A DNA stretch of 11,698 nucleotides from Clostridia bacterium (GTDB taxonomy: Bacteria; Bacillota; Clostridia; Christensenellales; Borkfalkiaceae). The notes under the pieces are model-generated. The model was not told where the DNA came from and did not search any database. It saw only the letters and a program-made list of their open reading frames with translations. The stretch lies in the NCBI GenBank assembly GCA_017646555.1, contig JAGCMG010000112.1, positions 1 through 11,698 of the forward strand, read 5' to 3'. A program made the position numbers and the translations under genes. Positions 1-6,699 of this stretch are shown here, piece after piece; within the stretch, counting starts at the first letter, position 1; each line of letters starts with the position of its first letter.

Positions 1-452
1 AAAAGTAACTAATAAATTATTTACAAAATTTTTACAAATTTTTAGCGTTCTTTTAGGCAAATTATAATAAATCCTTAAAAATTTGATGATTTTATGGTTT
101 TTTACTTGTAAAATCCAAAAAAAAGTAAGTTATTTTAGTCTAATTATAAAATATCGTCAAAAATTCAAATAAATCTATTAAAACAGCTAAAATTATCAAA
201 ATACTCTGAACTATTAACCGTTTTGCCCCTAATTATAGTTTTACGATGGTTTTGGTGGCGAACTTAAGGTTATTTATATATTTTTATAGTTCAACTGCAG
301 TATTTAATACTTTTTACGTTATAATTACATTTTAATAAAAAGCCCCAGTTTTTTGATGATAACGTTGCTTTTATTTATGCTAACCTAACTATTATTTATT
401 TTTTTATAAAACTTAATAACGCCCGCATCCTATTTTGGTATTATTATCAAAA

Positions 453-485
453 ACCGCAATTTTACTCTTTAACGATGATTGCGGT
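453..485. repeat. Hairpin, ACCGCAAT arms
   Basis: The arms ACCGCAAT (453-460) and ATTGCGGT (478-485) are perfectly complementary across a 17-base loop. No T-tract follows on the forward strand, so it is not a canonical terminator there. The CCGCAA core resembles the terminator stems near 4245 and 5925, so it may be a decayed member of the same type. Function unknown. Confidence 0.35.
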
Positions 486-798
486 ATTAATATAAGTTTA
501 AATTTTACCCGATTTTATGGACAAACATCCGTTATTTACTAAAAATAATAAAATATGATATAAAACACAACAAATATACCAAATATTATTGATATAGTGA
601 CTATTTGCCGAAATTAAGCCGTTTTTAGGTTTTTAAGAAAGTTATCGCAGTAATGCCTAATATTTTGACCAGTGTCAACCAGTTTTTAATTAAAAAAGCA
701 AAGGTGAAATTTGTAAATGTAAAAAGTAAAGAATATAATCAAGCCAACCTATAAAGTTTACTATCTAAACTGTCAATATTTAGCGCTAACCATATATA

Positions 799-828
799 AG
801 CGCATTTAATATGAGCGCATTTGATATT
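799..828. repeat. 15-bp tandem direct repeat, two copies
   Basis: AGCGCATTTAATATG (799-813) is followed directly by AGCGCATTTGATATT (814-828), matching at 13 of 15 positions. In a region near parS such short repeats can bind replication or segregation proteins, but two copies alone do not show that. Confidence 0.4.
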
Positions 829-940
829 CAAAAATTTAGAATAATATTGTATTGCACTATTTATAATTATGTATATTTTGTCATAATTTTATTAATAATT
901 TTATGCGAATTATAGTTTATATATATTTCGCTATAATTTA

Positions 941-954
941 GTTAAAATTTTAAC
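941..954. repeat. Perfect 14-bp palindrome
   Basis: GTTAAAATTTTAAC reads identically on both strands. It may be a protein-binding site. In DNA this AT-rich, a palindrome made mostly of A and T can also occur by chance. Confidence 0.3.
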
Positions 955-1076
955 GAGATTAATTTATATTATAGTGTTTTTAAGAGTGCGCGTTTGCGTA
1001 TCAAAAATATGATATAATATGCTAATTTTAACGATAAAATCCTGTTATTTTGATGACATATGATTTATGCGTTAAA

Positions 1077-1092
1077 TGTTTCACGTGAAACG
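1077..1092. promoter_or_regulatory. parS site 1 (ParB/Spo0J binding)
   Basis: TGTTTCACGTGAAACG differs from the well-known Bacillus parS 16-mer TGTTTCACGTGAAACA only at the last base and contains the complete palindromic 14-bp core. ParB/Spo0J loads at parS as a clamp and spreads, organising and segregating the chromosome origin. A second site follows 29 bp on (centre to centre). Confidence 0.93.
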
Positions 1093-1105
1093 TTGGCTGT
1101 TTTTT

Positions 1106-1121
1106 GGTTTCACGTGAAACA
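1106..1121. promoter_or_regulatory. parS site 2 (ParB/Spo0J binding)
   Basis: GGTTTCACGTGAAACA has the full GTTTCACGTGAAAC core (1107-1120) and differs from the parS consensus only at its first base. Together with site 1 it makes a closely spaced pair in non-coding DNA next to yyaC, which fits a primary ParB loading point near the origin. Confidence 0.93.
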
Positions 1122-1434
1122 ATCTAAAATGCGGTGTTTTTGAAAAAATTGGGGTAAAAACGCCTTAAAAATGGCTATTTTTGGCTTGCACCTATCAAAA
1201 AATCGTGCTATTGGCCGTTTTTTATTAGAATAAATTTTCGTAATAAATAGTTGGTTAAAGACGGCTTTATTGTTCAAGGTGTGGTTGTTTGTAATATTTT
1301 GGCTTGGTGTTGGGCTGTTAGTATTTTTAATTTGATGTCGAAGTATTATGTTTAGTGGTTATATATTGTGGTATGAAAAATTTTCACCACAATTTTTAAT
1401 ATATATAGTATGCTATATTTTAAATGTAACTATT

Positions 1435-1463
1435 GAATAAAAATATTGTATTTGGCAATAATT
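1435..1463 (+). promoter_or_regulatory. Possible sigma-F-type (forespore) promoter of yyaC
   Basis: GAATA (1435-1439) is followed after 14 bases by GGCAATAATT (1454-1463). The second element matches 9 of 10 positions of the sigma-F minus-10 consensus GGNNANAHTR, and the first is one base from GYATA. The spacer is slightly short. Transcription would start roughly at 1470, just before the ribosome site. B. subtilis yyaC is expressed in the forespore, so such a promoter is expected; the call rests on motif matching only. Confidence 0.4.
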
Positions 1464-1493
1464 GTATAAAATCTTATAGTTTGAGGGGTTAAT

Positions 1494-2054
1494 ATGCTAA
1501 AAGAGAGTTGTGCAGTTAGTGTTTTTGGTAAATATGCAAAGGAAACGATAAAGACGGCGTTACTTGATTATAACGAAGATAATAATTTGCCGATAATAGT
1601 TTGTATTGGTAGTGATTTGGTGCTGGGTGATAGTTTAGGTCCACTTGTTGGAACTTTTTTAAAGCAAAAAGGTGTTGGCGCGTATATTTATGGAACACTT
1701 AACGCTCCTATTACTGCAAAAGAGATAGATAATATCAAAATTTATCTAAAAAAGGTTCACCCGAATTCAGCAGTGATTGCAGTTGATGCTGCTGTTGGCG
1801 GAGAAAGTGACGTGGGTATTATTAAAATTAATCCGTTCGGACTCAAACCTGGGCTTGGCGTTGACAAAGATTTATCTATTATTGGCGATATTAGTATTGT
1901 TGGAGTAGTTGCATCACGCTCTATTCGTAATGAGAACTTATTCAATCTAACAAGGCTTAATTTCGTATATAAAATGGCAGGCGTTATTGCCGGTGGAATT
2001 GAGGAATATATAAAAAGATACTCTTTGTACAACAATTCGGTTTCGGTTATTTAA
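1494..2054 (+). CDS. yyaC: YyaC family sporulation protein (putative spore protease, DUF1256)
   Basis: The product (186 residues) resembles YyaC/DUF1256, a family annotated as germination-protease-like or hydrogenase-maturation-protease-like and found in spore formers; its exact substrate is not established. Recognisable segments are IGSDLVLGDSLGPLVGT (residues 38-54), the family's glycine/Asp-rich signature, then GTLNAP (67-72), VDAAVG (97-102) and PGLGVDKDLSIIGDISIVGVV (119-139), which matches the usual PG-x-GVGK-LPxVGDISITG stretch. There is no signal peptide or membrane segment, so it should be cytoplasmic. The ATG is set by GAGGGG at 1483-1488, five bases upstream. It appears monocistronic, behind a possible forespore promoter and next to parS. 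In B. subtilis yyaC lies beside spo0J near oriC, so the context agrees. Length is close to that of the B. subtilis protein. Confidence 0.9.
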   Translation: MLKESCAVSVFGKYAKETIKTALLDYNEDNNLPIIVCIGSDLVLGDSLGPLVGTFLKQKGVGAYIYGTLNAPITAKEIDNIKIYLKKVHPNSAVIAVDAAVGGESDVGIIKINPFGLKPGLGVDKDLSIIGDISIVGVVASRSIRNENLFNLTRLNFVYKMAGVIAGGIEEYIKRYSLYNNSVSVI

Positions 2055-2240
2055 GCGATTTTTTTAATTTTACTAATAATATTATGTTATTTTTTGATTG
2101 TTTCACGGTTATTTTAAGTTTATTTTAGAATACCAAAATGTGTTTGGCGCGAAATAATTATTATTTGATATTAGTCAAAATTGATTTTGCGCTACTTTAA
2201 TTTTAAATATTTTTCATAACTAAAAGTTTTTAAAAAACGC

Positions 2241-2269
2241 TTGACAATGCATTTTTTAAATGATATCAT
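2241..2269 (+). promoter_or_regulatory. Sigma-A-like promoter of the ABC exporter operon
   Basis: TTGACA (2241-2246, a perfect -35) is followed after 17 bases by TATCAT (2264-2269, one mismatch from TATAAT). The -10 element lies within the TGATATCA repeats, so a protein bound there should block RNA polymerase. The ribosome site AGAGG (2286-2290) lies six bases before the ATG. Confidence 0.75.
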
Positions 2270-2279
2270 TTTGATATCA
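2261..2279. promoter_or_regulatory. Candidate operator: two TGATATCA palindromes
   Basis: TGATATCA occurs at 2261-2268 and again at 2272-2279, repeating at 11 bp, about one helical turn. Each unit is itself a perfect palindrome. The first copy covers the -10 hexamer of the ABC operon promoter. The layout suggests two dimers, or one larger complex, bound on the same DNA face as a repressor. No regulator gene lies beside the operon, so the cognate protein is unknown. Confidence 0.6.
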
Positions 2280-2296
2280 ATAAAAAGAGGCTAAAA

Positions 2297-3211
2297 ATGA
2301 GTGAAAATATTTTAGAGATAAAAAATCTTTCTAAAAGTTACAAAAATATTAAAGCCGTTGACGATTTAAGTTTTTCCGTAAAAAGAGGTAAGTTGTTTGC
2401 ATTTTTAGGCGTAAACGGTGCGGGGAAAAGCACGACGATTTCTATTATTTGTAAAGTATTAGAAAAAGATGCCGGGAAGGTGTACATCAACGGATTGGAC
2501 ACAGATTATGCAGGGGCTGAGATTAAAAAAGATATAGGGGTAGTCTTTCAGCAATCAGTTTTAGACAAGGCGCTTACCGTTAAGGACAATTTGATTGCGC
2601 GCGCGTCGTTATACGGAATTTATGGCAAGGCGTTTGATGAAGTTTACAAAAAGTTAGATACTCTTTTAGACATTTCAACGCTTTTAAATAAAATGGTCGG
2701 TAAATTATCTGGTGGGGAAAGGCGCCGAATTGATATAGCAAGAGCGTTGCTTTCAAGTCCAAAACTTTTAATTTTAGACGAACCAACCACGGGGTTAGAC
2801 CCAAAAACGCGCAAAATTTTATGGCGTGCAATCGAAAAACTTCGAAAAGAAGAAGATTTGACGGTATTTTTAACGACTCATTATATGGAAGAGGCATCCG
2901 AAGCCGACTATTTAGTGATAATTGACGCTGGCAAAAAGGTGTGCGAAGGTACGCCCATTAACTTAAAAAATCAATACACGGGCGATTTTATATCTTTGTA
3001 TGGCGTTCAAAAAGAAGACGTTGAAAAAGTTTTTGATAATTACGAGGAGATTCCAAACGGGTTCAAAGTTTTAGTTGACAGCACAAAATCGGCTACGGAA
3101 CTAATTTTACAGCACCCTGAAATTTTTAACGATTACGAAATAGTTAAAGGCAAAATGGACGACGTATTTTTGGCTGTTACGGGTAAAAAACTTGTGGAGG
3201 ATGAAAAGTGA
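2297..3211 (+). CDS. ABC-2 type exporter, ATP-binding subunit (DrrA-like)
   Basis: This is the ATPase of an ABC-2 exporter (304 residues) that drives substrate efflux with the permease encoded next to it. All catalytic motifs are present: Walker A GVNGAGKST (38-46), Q-loop Gln at 85-86, signature LSGGE (137-141), Walker B LLILDEP (157-163) with catalytic Glu162, D-loop GLDP (166-169) and switch His195. After the nucleotide-binding domain (about 6-215) comes a C-terminal segment of about 90 residues typical of the DrrA/NodI/CcmA drug, polysaccharide or antibiotic exporters. The first ATG follows AGAGG at 2286-2290. The stop overlaps the permease start by 4 bp, implying translational coupling. 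The substrate cannot be read from sequence; antimicrobial peptide or drug efflux is the usual role of such two-gene operons. Confidence 0.92.
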   Translation: MSENILEIKNLSKSYKNIKAVDDLSFSVKRGKLFAFLGVNGAGKSTTISIICKVLEKDAGKVYINGLDTDYAGAEIKKDIGVVFQQSVLDKALTVKDNLIARASLYGIYGKAFDEVYKKLDTLLDISTLLNKMVGKLSGGERRRIDIARALLSSPKLLILDEPTTGLDPKTRKILWRAIEKLRKEEDLTVFLTTHYMEEASEADYLVIIDAGKKVCEGTPINLKNQYTGDFISLYGVQKEDVEKVFDNYEEIPNGFKVLVDSTKSATELILQHPEIFNDYEIVKGKMDDVFLAVTGKKLVEDEK

Positions 3212-4119
3212 AAACTGCTTTGATTTTAATTAGACGTAATATTAAATTGTTTTTCAAAGACAAGGGAATGTTTTTTACTTCGCTTATAACACCCGTGATT
3301 TTGCTCGTGCTTTACGCAACTTTTTTAGCGAACGTTTATCGCGATTCTTTCATACAAAATTTTCCAGAAACCGTCGTCGTTTCGGGAAAAATTTTGAACG
3401 GTTTGGTCGGCGGACAATTACTGTCATCATTAATTTCGGTAACTGCCGTTACTGTGGCGTTTTGCTCTAATCTACTTATGGTACAAGATAAAGTTAGTGG
3501 GGCAAGACTTGATATTGATATTACGCCCGTGAAAAGTTCTATTGTTTCGTTGTCTTATTATATTGCAACTTTTATTACGACACTTGGTATTTGTTTATTT
3601 GCTTTGACGGCTTGCTTGGGCTATATCGCGTTCATTGGATTTTATCTTTCGTTTGTCGATATAATTTTATTAATCTCGGATACCGTTATGCTCGTTTTTT
3701 TTGGAACGGCGTTGTCGTCAATAGTAAATTCCTTTCTTTCGACGCAGGGGCAAATGTCGGCTGTTGGCTCGATAGTAAGTTCATGTTACGGGTTTATCGC
3801 GGGGGCGTATATGCCGGTTTCTAGTTTTTCAAGCGGACTACGAAACGTCGTGTGTATGCTCCCCGGTACTTACGGTACGTCGCTACTTCGAAACCATGCG
3901 TTAGGTGGGGCACTCGGTGAACTTGAAAAATTGGGGTTTAACCAAATGCATTTAACGTCTTTAAAAGATGCCCTTGATTGCAACCTATATCTTTTTGGAC
4001 GGCAAATTCCAACTTTCGTAATGTACTTGGTTTTAATCGGCGTGACGTTGCTTTTAGTTGGGGCTTTCGTTTTGATAACATACTTAAAAAACAAAAAAAT
4101 TAAAAAATCGGATAGATAA
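3208..4119 (+). CDS. ABC-2 type exporter, permease subunit
   Basis: This is the membrane partner (303 residues) of the upstream ATPase. It starts with GTG at 3208, overlapping the TGA of the ATPase gene; GGAGG (3196-3200) seven bases upstream supports this start. The N-terminus has the basic, amphipathic stretch common in ABC-2 permeases (RRNIKLFFKDKGMFF, 9-23), followed by about six hydrophobic segments: roughly 23-42, 66-92, 113-140, 145-170, 180-203 and 271-294. A polar extracytoplasmic stretch (about 225-270) precedes the last helix, and the tail is basic (KNKKIKKSDR). This topology fits the DrrB/ABC2_membrane family. It should form a homodimer with two ATPase subunits. The hairpin at 4236-4264 ends the operon. 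Confidence 0.9.
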   Translation: MKTALILIRRNIKLFFKDKGMFFTSLITPVILLVLYATFLANVYRDSFIQNFPETVVVSGKILNGLVGGQLLSSLISVTAVTVAFCSNLLMVQDKVSGARLDIDITPVKSSIVSLSYYIATFITTLGICLFALTACLGYIAFIGFYLSFVDIILLISDTVMLVFFGTALSSIVNSFLSTQGQMSAVGSIVSSCYGFIAGAYMPVSSFSSGLRNVVCMLPGTYGTSLLRNHALGGALGELEKLGFNQMHLTSLKDALDCNLYLFGRQIPTFVMYLVLIGVTLLLVGAFVLITYLKNKKIKKSDR

Positions 4120-4171
4120 TATAAAGACTTAAAAAATATTATTAAAGATATCTTAAAAAACGTTTTGTTAA

Positions 4172-4271
4172 AAACAAATGATACTCGTGGGGCGGTTTTA
4201 TCATACCGTTAAGTGTTAAATCGTACCAAAATAATAAAAAACCGCAAGTTTTTGCGGTTTTTTTAATTGCT
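4172..4271. repeat. Long direct repeat, copy 1 (pairs with 5852-5950)
   Basis: This copy matches the one 1680 bp downstream with six substitutions and one single-T indel over 96 bp (4176-4271 against 5856-5950). The match extends a few bases leftward with one more mismatch. It opens with AAATGA, which in copy 2 is the last Lys codon and stop of the membrane-NUDIX gene. Here the same frame reads back as a short non-gene tail (RYLKKRFVKNK, 4146-4178) after a stop. It ends in a terminator. It could be the 3' remnant of a lost related gene, a recombination site, or a dispersed 3'-UTR element. Confidence 0.9.
4236..4264 (+). terminator. Rho-independent terminator of the ABC operon (in repeat copy 1)
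   Basis: Left arm AAAAAACCGCAA (4236-4247), loop GTTT, right arm TTGCGGTTTTTT (4252-4263), continuing as a T-run to 4264. It lies 117 bases past the permease stop. An upstream GCGGTTTTAT (4192-4201) can also pair with ATAAAAAACCGC (4234-4245), which would compete with this hairpin. Confidence 0.9.
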
Positions 4272-4306
4272 ATATTTTGTAAAGTATTTATTTTTATAAA
4301 AAAAGA

Positions 4307-4315
4307 TGATATAAT
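4307..4315 (+). promoter_or_regulatory. Extended -10 promoter of the membrane-NUDIX gene
   Basis: TGATATAAT gives a perfect TATAAT (4310-4315) with the TG of an extended -10 (4307-4308). No good -35 is visible at the right distance (TTTATT at 4287-4292 is the nearest). The gene therefore has its own promoter downstream of repeat copy 1 and need not depend on readthrough from the ABC operon. Confidence 0.65.
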
Positions 4316-4352
4316 AAAGCAAAGCACAAAACGAAAGAAAAAAGGATAAAAA

Positions 4353-5861
4353 ATGAAGAAAGTTATTAAATTTATAATTTCGGCTTGGAAAAAACCGTGG
4401 GTTAAAATAATATTATATTCCGTAGCGTTATTTTTAATATTGCAAATAGCAAACGTTGATACGAGTACGAAAAATATTTTTGGACAATTATACGAGTTGC
4501 TTACGTCAAAAGAAACCATTTCGTTTTTTACTGCTGGCATAATTACGGTAATTTTATTTACGATAGGTTCTTATATCGGAAACGAACTTGAAGACAGTTT
4601 AAAAATTGAAGATGATTCGTTAACAATTATTCGCAAATACGACGGCTATAAAATTGACGAAAAGGCTGATAGTTCTTCAAATTATTATAATAAAAAAGGC
4701 GCATTAATGCGTTTAAATCGAATAACGAAGAAGGGAAAGATAAAAAACAAGGTTAAAGATAAATACTCAAAAGCCTTTGTTAGGATGCAAGACGTTCAAA
4801 AAGCGCACGATAGGGGCGAACTTATATTGCCGACCGTTAACGTTTTTACTAACGTTGAACAAAACGTAAAGTTAAATTTTCACGATAGTTTGGCTGAAAA
4901 AAAATTGCCCGATTTTGTTATATCTAACGCGCAAGAGTTTTTACAAGCCCATAAGTATTCTAATACGAATAATAACGTTACCATAAGGTTAGACGATTTT
5001 TCTTTTAACGATAAAGAAAATGAATTAAATTTATATACTTCAAGAACTTATTATTATCATATGCTTTTAACTAATCGCTGTATGGACTTTCAAATAAGCA
5101 GTGGTTTATCAATAAGGAATCTATACGAATTTAATTCGACCATTTCGCCGTTAAACGAGTCGAAATTAAGCAATCAAATCGGCATTAACGGCGTAATAAT
5201 GACGAGTGACGGGTATCTTCTTTTGGAAAAAAGAGGAAAAAAGAAAACCACTTGGAAAAATAAATTTGCGCAACCAATTTCGCTTGCGTTAAAAGAAAAT
5301 GATTTAGAACTTGGCGATAATCGCATTATGTCTGATGAGTTTCAATATGCAGAAGAAAAAATAATAAACGTTATTGAAAAGACGGTTAAGTCAAATTTTG
5401 GCTTAACGCGTGAGGATTACGAGCCTTTGTCTATTGAAAAAAATTTATTAGGCATAGCAAGGGATTTGTTAGAAGGTGGTAAGCCTAATATTTACTTTAT
5501 TATGACGCTTAAAAGCGACCACGTTAAAACAAAAGAAATGTTGGAAAAAAATGCTAAAGCCACAAGCGGGAAAGTTTTAGGCAAAGAAAAATTAAAGTCG
5601 AATTATTTTTTAATAGATTATAACGATATAAAAATTAATACTAACTACGGTTTAAAAGTAAGCAAGAAAAAAGCAGTTAGAGTTAGAAGAAAAATTTCCC
5701 CAAGAACGTGCTGGCTATCTTCAACGTATGATTATTGCAAATACGGTGTTTCAAGGATAATCAAGCCTAACTTAAAATTCGGCTGTGGAGAAGCGTTGTT
5801 AGTTTGTTTATCATACTTAGAACTTTGCAAGAAAAACTTTATCGAGATAAGAAATAAATGA
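4353..5861 (+). CDS. Two-TM membrane protein with degenerate NUDIX-like domain (CBASS Cap16-like effector)
   Basis: The 502-residue product has two N-terminal membrane helices (about 17-34 and 56-76), a charged middle region (about 80-270) and a NUDIX-like domain (about 276-425, beginning INGVIMTSDGYLLLEKRGKKKTTW). Where an active NUDIX box has REvxEExG, this protein reads KTVKSNFGL (343-351), so the metal-binding glutamates are replaced by Thr, Ser and Asn and hydrolysis is unlikely. Two TMs plus an inactive NUDIX-like sensor is the architecture of Cap16, the SMODS-associated NUDIX effector of CBASS anti-phage systems. There a cyclic nucleotide is thought to trigger membrane disruption. No cyclase gene is present, so this copy is orphan here. 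The start is set by AAAGGA (4341-4346). The last Lys codon and stop lie inside repeat copy 2. Family assignment is by pattern recognition; a host membrane sensor of other function is possible. Confidence 0.6.
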   Translation: MKKVIKFIISAWKKPWVKIILYSVALFLILQIANVDTSTKNIFGQLYELLTSKETISFFTAGIITVILFTIGSYIGNELEDSLKIEDDSLTIIRKYDGYKIDEKADSSSNYYNKKGALMRLNRITKKGKIKNKVKDKYSKAFVRMQDVQKAHDRGELILPTVNVFTNVEQNVKLNFHDSLAEKKLPDFVISNAQEFLQAHKYSNTNNNVTIRLDDFSFNDKENELNLYTSRTYYYHMLLTNRCMDFQISSGLSIRNLYEFNSTISPLNESKLSNQIGINGVIMTSDGYLLLEKRGKKKTTWKNKFAQPISLALKENDLELGDNRIMSDEFQYAEEKIINVIEKTVKSNFGLTREDYEPLSIEKNLLGIARDLLEGGKPNIYFIMTLKSDHVKTKEMLEKNAKATSGKVLGKEKLKSNYFLIDYNDIKINTNYGLKVSKKKAVRVRRKISPRTCWLSSTYDYCKYGVSRIIKPNLKFGCGEALLVCLSYLELCKKNFIEIRNK

Positions 5862-5950
5862 TGCTCGTGGTGCGGTTTTATCATACCGTTAAGCGTTAAA
5901 TCGTACCAAAATAATAAAAAACCGCAAAAATTTGCGGTTTTTTAATTGCT
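5852..5950. repeat. Long direct repeat, copy 2 (pairs with 4172-4271)
   Basis: This is the second copy of the repeat of about 95 bp. It starts within the last codons of the membrane-NUDIX gene (AAA TGA at 5856-5861) and runs through the terminator to 5950. Compared with copy 1, the changes include a replaced terminator loop (GTT to AAA) that lengthens the stem by one pair. Segment GCGGTTTTAT (5872-5881) and the terminator arms are conserved. The two copies bracket exactly one promoter plus one gene, like a cassette. Confidence 0.9.
5916..5943. terminator. Bidirectional terminator between convergent genes (in repeat copy 2)
   Basis: The 13-bp stem has left arm AAAAAACCGCAAA (5916-5928), loop AA, and right arm TTTGCGGTTTTTT (5931-5943). 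It has a U-tract in both directions because of its flanking A and T runs. It can end the membrane-NUDIX gene on the forward strand and the 234-residue gene, which stops at 5968, on the reverse strand. Confidence 0.9.
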
Positions 5951-5967
5951 GTTAAAAAACAATTAGA

Positions 5968-6672
5968 TTATCTTTCCATTAAAATAGTAAGTTCAACGCC
6001 GGCAAAATTATTATCAAAAGACGGCGTTAGGGAAACTCTACTACAATATAGTTTAGATAAATCCGTATAAAATATTTTAAATGATTTACCGTAAGGTATT
6101 AATGATTTTTTATCATTTATAGCAAAATACAACTCATCATTTTCTATTAAAAGTTTAGCGTTTTCTATAAAAGATTTTTCATCTTTATCATCTAACCCAG
6201 CCATTGCAAGTTCGTTAATATCTTTATCGTCAATTTTAAATGGTATATGAAACTCTTGATATTTAGATTTAAAATCATCTTTAAGTTGGGCGAGTTTTGA
6301 AAGAGCAACTTTTTTTGACTTTATAATTATTTTTAGGTTGTTTTCAAGCGTGTCCATTATTTTTGAATCGTTACAATGGTATAAAATATCTTTGTTCCGT
6401 TTAGAGTTAGGCGTTCTTATATTTATCGTGATGCAATTATCTGTGCGGGTGTATGAATAAACCTCTTGAATACAAAAATGAATATCTTTTAATTCTTGTG
6501 GGTAGGTAACCCTTGCCACCATATACGCACCTATATTAATAGAATTGTTGTAAGCATTGTCGGAAACGTAATCAATTTCCTTAAAATCACTTGATTCTAA
6601 TTCATCCCAAAACAAATCCGACGCTGGACCGTAAATTAAACTATCGTTAGTTAAATTTTCAATATACTTCAT
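5968..6672 (-). CDS. Hypothetical protein, 234 residues
   Basis: I do not recognise this protein. It is acidic to neutral, Lys/Asp/Asn-rich, with no signal peptide or membrane helix, so it is probably cytoplasmic. The first half alternates hydrophobic and polar residues in a beta-rich manner (SINIGAYMVARVTYP, CITINIRTP). The middle (about 105-145) is a likely helical stretch (LENNLKIIIKSKKVALSKLAQLKDDFKSK, described by residues 109-137). No cysteine or histidine cluster or known catalytic motif stands out. The ATG follows AGGGG at about six bases. The gene is convergent with the membrane-NUDIX gene, the two stops being separated by a shared terminator. Its promoter carries a palindrome (6720-6743). 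Whether it works with the NUDIX protein is unknown; nothing in it resembles a CD-NTase or a CBASS ancillary protein. Confidence 0.8.
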   Translation of the reverse strand: MKYIENLTNDSLIYGPASDLFWDELESSDFKEIDYVSDNAYNNSINIGAYMVARVTYPQELKDIHFCIQEVYSYTRTDNCITINIRTPNSKRNKDILYHCNDSKIMDTLENNLKIIIKSKKVALSKLAQLKDDFKSKYQEFHIPFKIDDKDINELAMAGLDDKDEKSFIENAKLLIENDELYFAINDKKSLIPYGKSFKIFYTDLSKLYCSRVSLTPSFDNNFAGVELTILMER

Positions 6673-6699
6673 TTTTTACCCCTGTGTTTTTTTAATTCT

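Larger units (their letters stand above)
1..1493. other. AT-rich gene-free region with parS sites, probably origin-proximal
   Basis: This stretch of about 1.5 kb is extremely AT-rich and has stops in all frames; I see no convincing protein gene, tRNA or rRNA in it. It does hold two parS sites (1077-1121), a 15-bp tandem repeat (799-828), a perfect 14-bp palindrome (941-954) and a hairpin with 8-bp arms (453-485). Only loose DnaA-box-like matches were found, such as TTATTTACA at 17-25, so I do not call it oriC. With parS and yyaC adjacent, an origin-proximal intergenic region is the best inference. Confidence 0.6.

Noticed and set aside
17..25. DnaA box TTATTTACA and similar sequences in the gene-free region
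   Set aside because: They are only partial matches to TTATNCACA, isolated and unclustered; expected by chance in such AT-rich sequence.
2099..2112. Third parS site (TGTTTCACGGTTAT)
   Set aside because: Only the left half matches; the right half is not palindromic and ParB needs both halves.
4172..5950. The repeats as integron attC sites around a gene cassette
   Set aside because: GTTAAGC and GTTAAAT fit GTTRRRY, but no matching RYYYAAC end or attC-like long imperfect fold is present, no integrase is visible, and the gene has its own promoter. Such short degenerate matches arise easily in AT-rich DNA.
4172..5950. The repeats as transposon ends or target-site duplications
   Set aside because: They are direct rather than inverted, far too long for a target duplication, and no transposase or recombinase lies between them.
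5968..6672. The 234-residue gene as the missing CD-NTase of a CBASS system
   Set aside because: The segment IYGPASDLFWDELESSDF looks vaguely like a G-S-x-D nucleotidyltransferase start, but the spacing and the third acidic residue are wrong and the size is too small.
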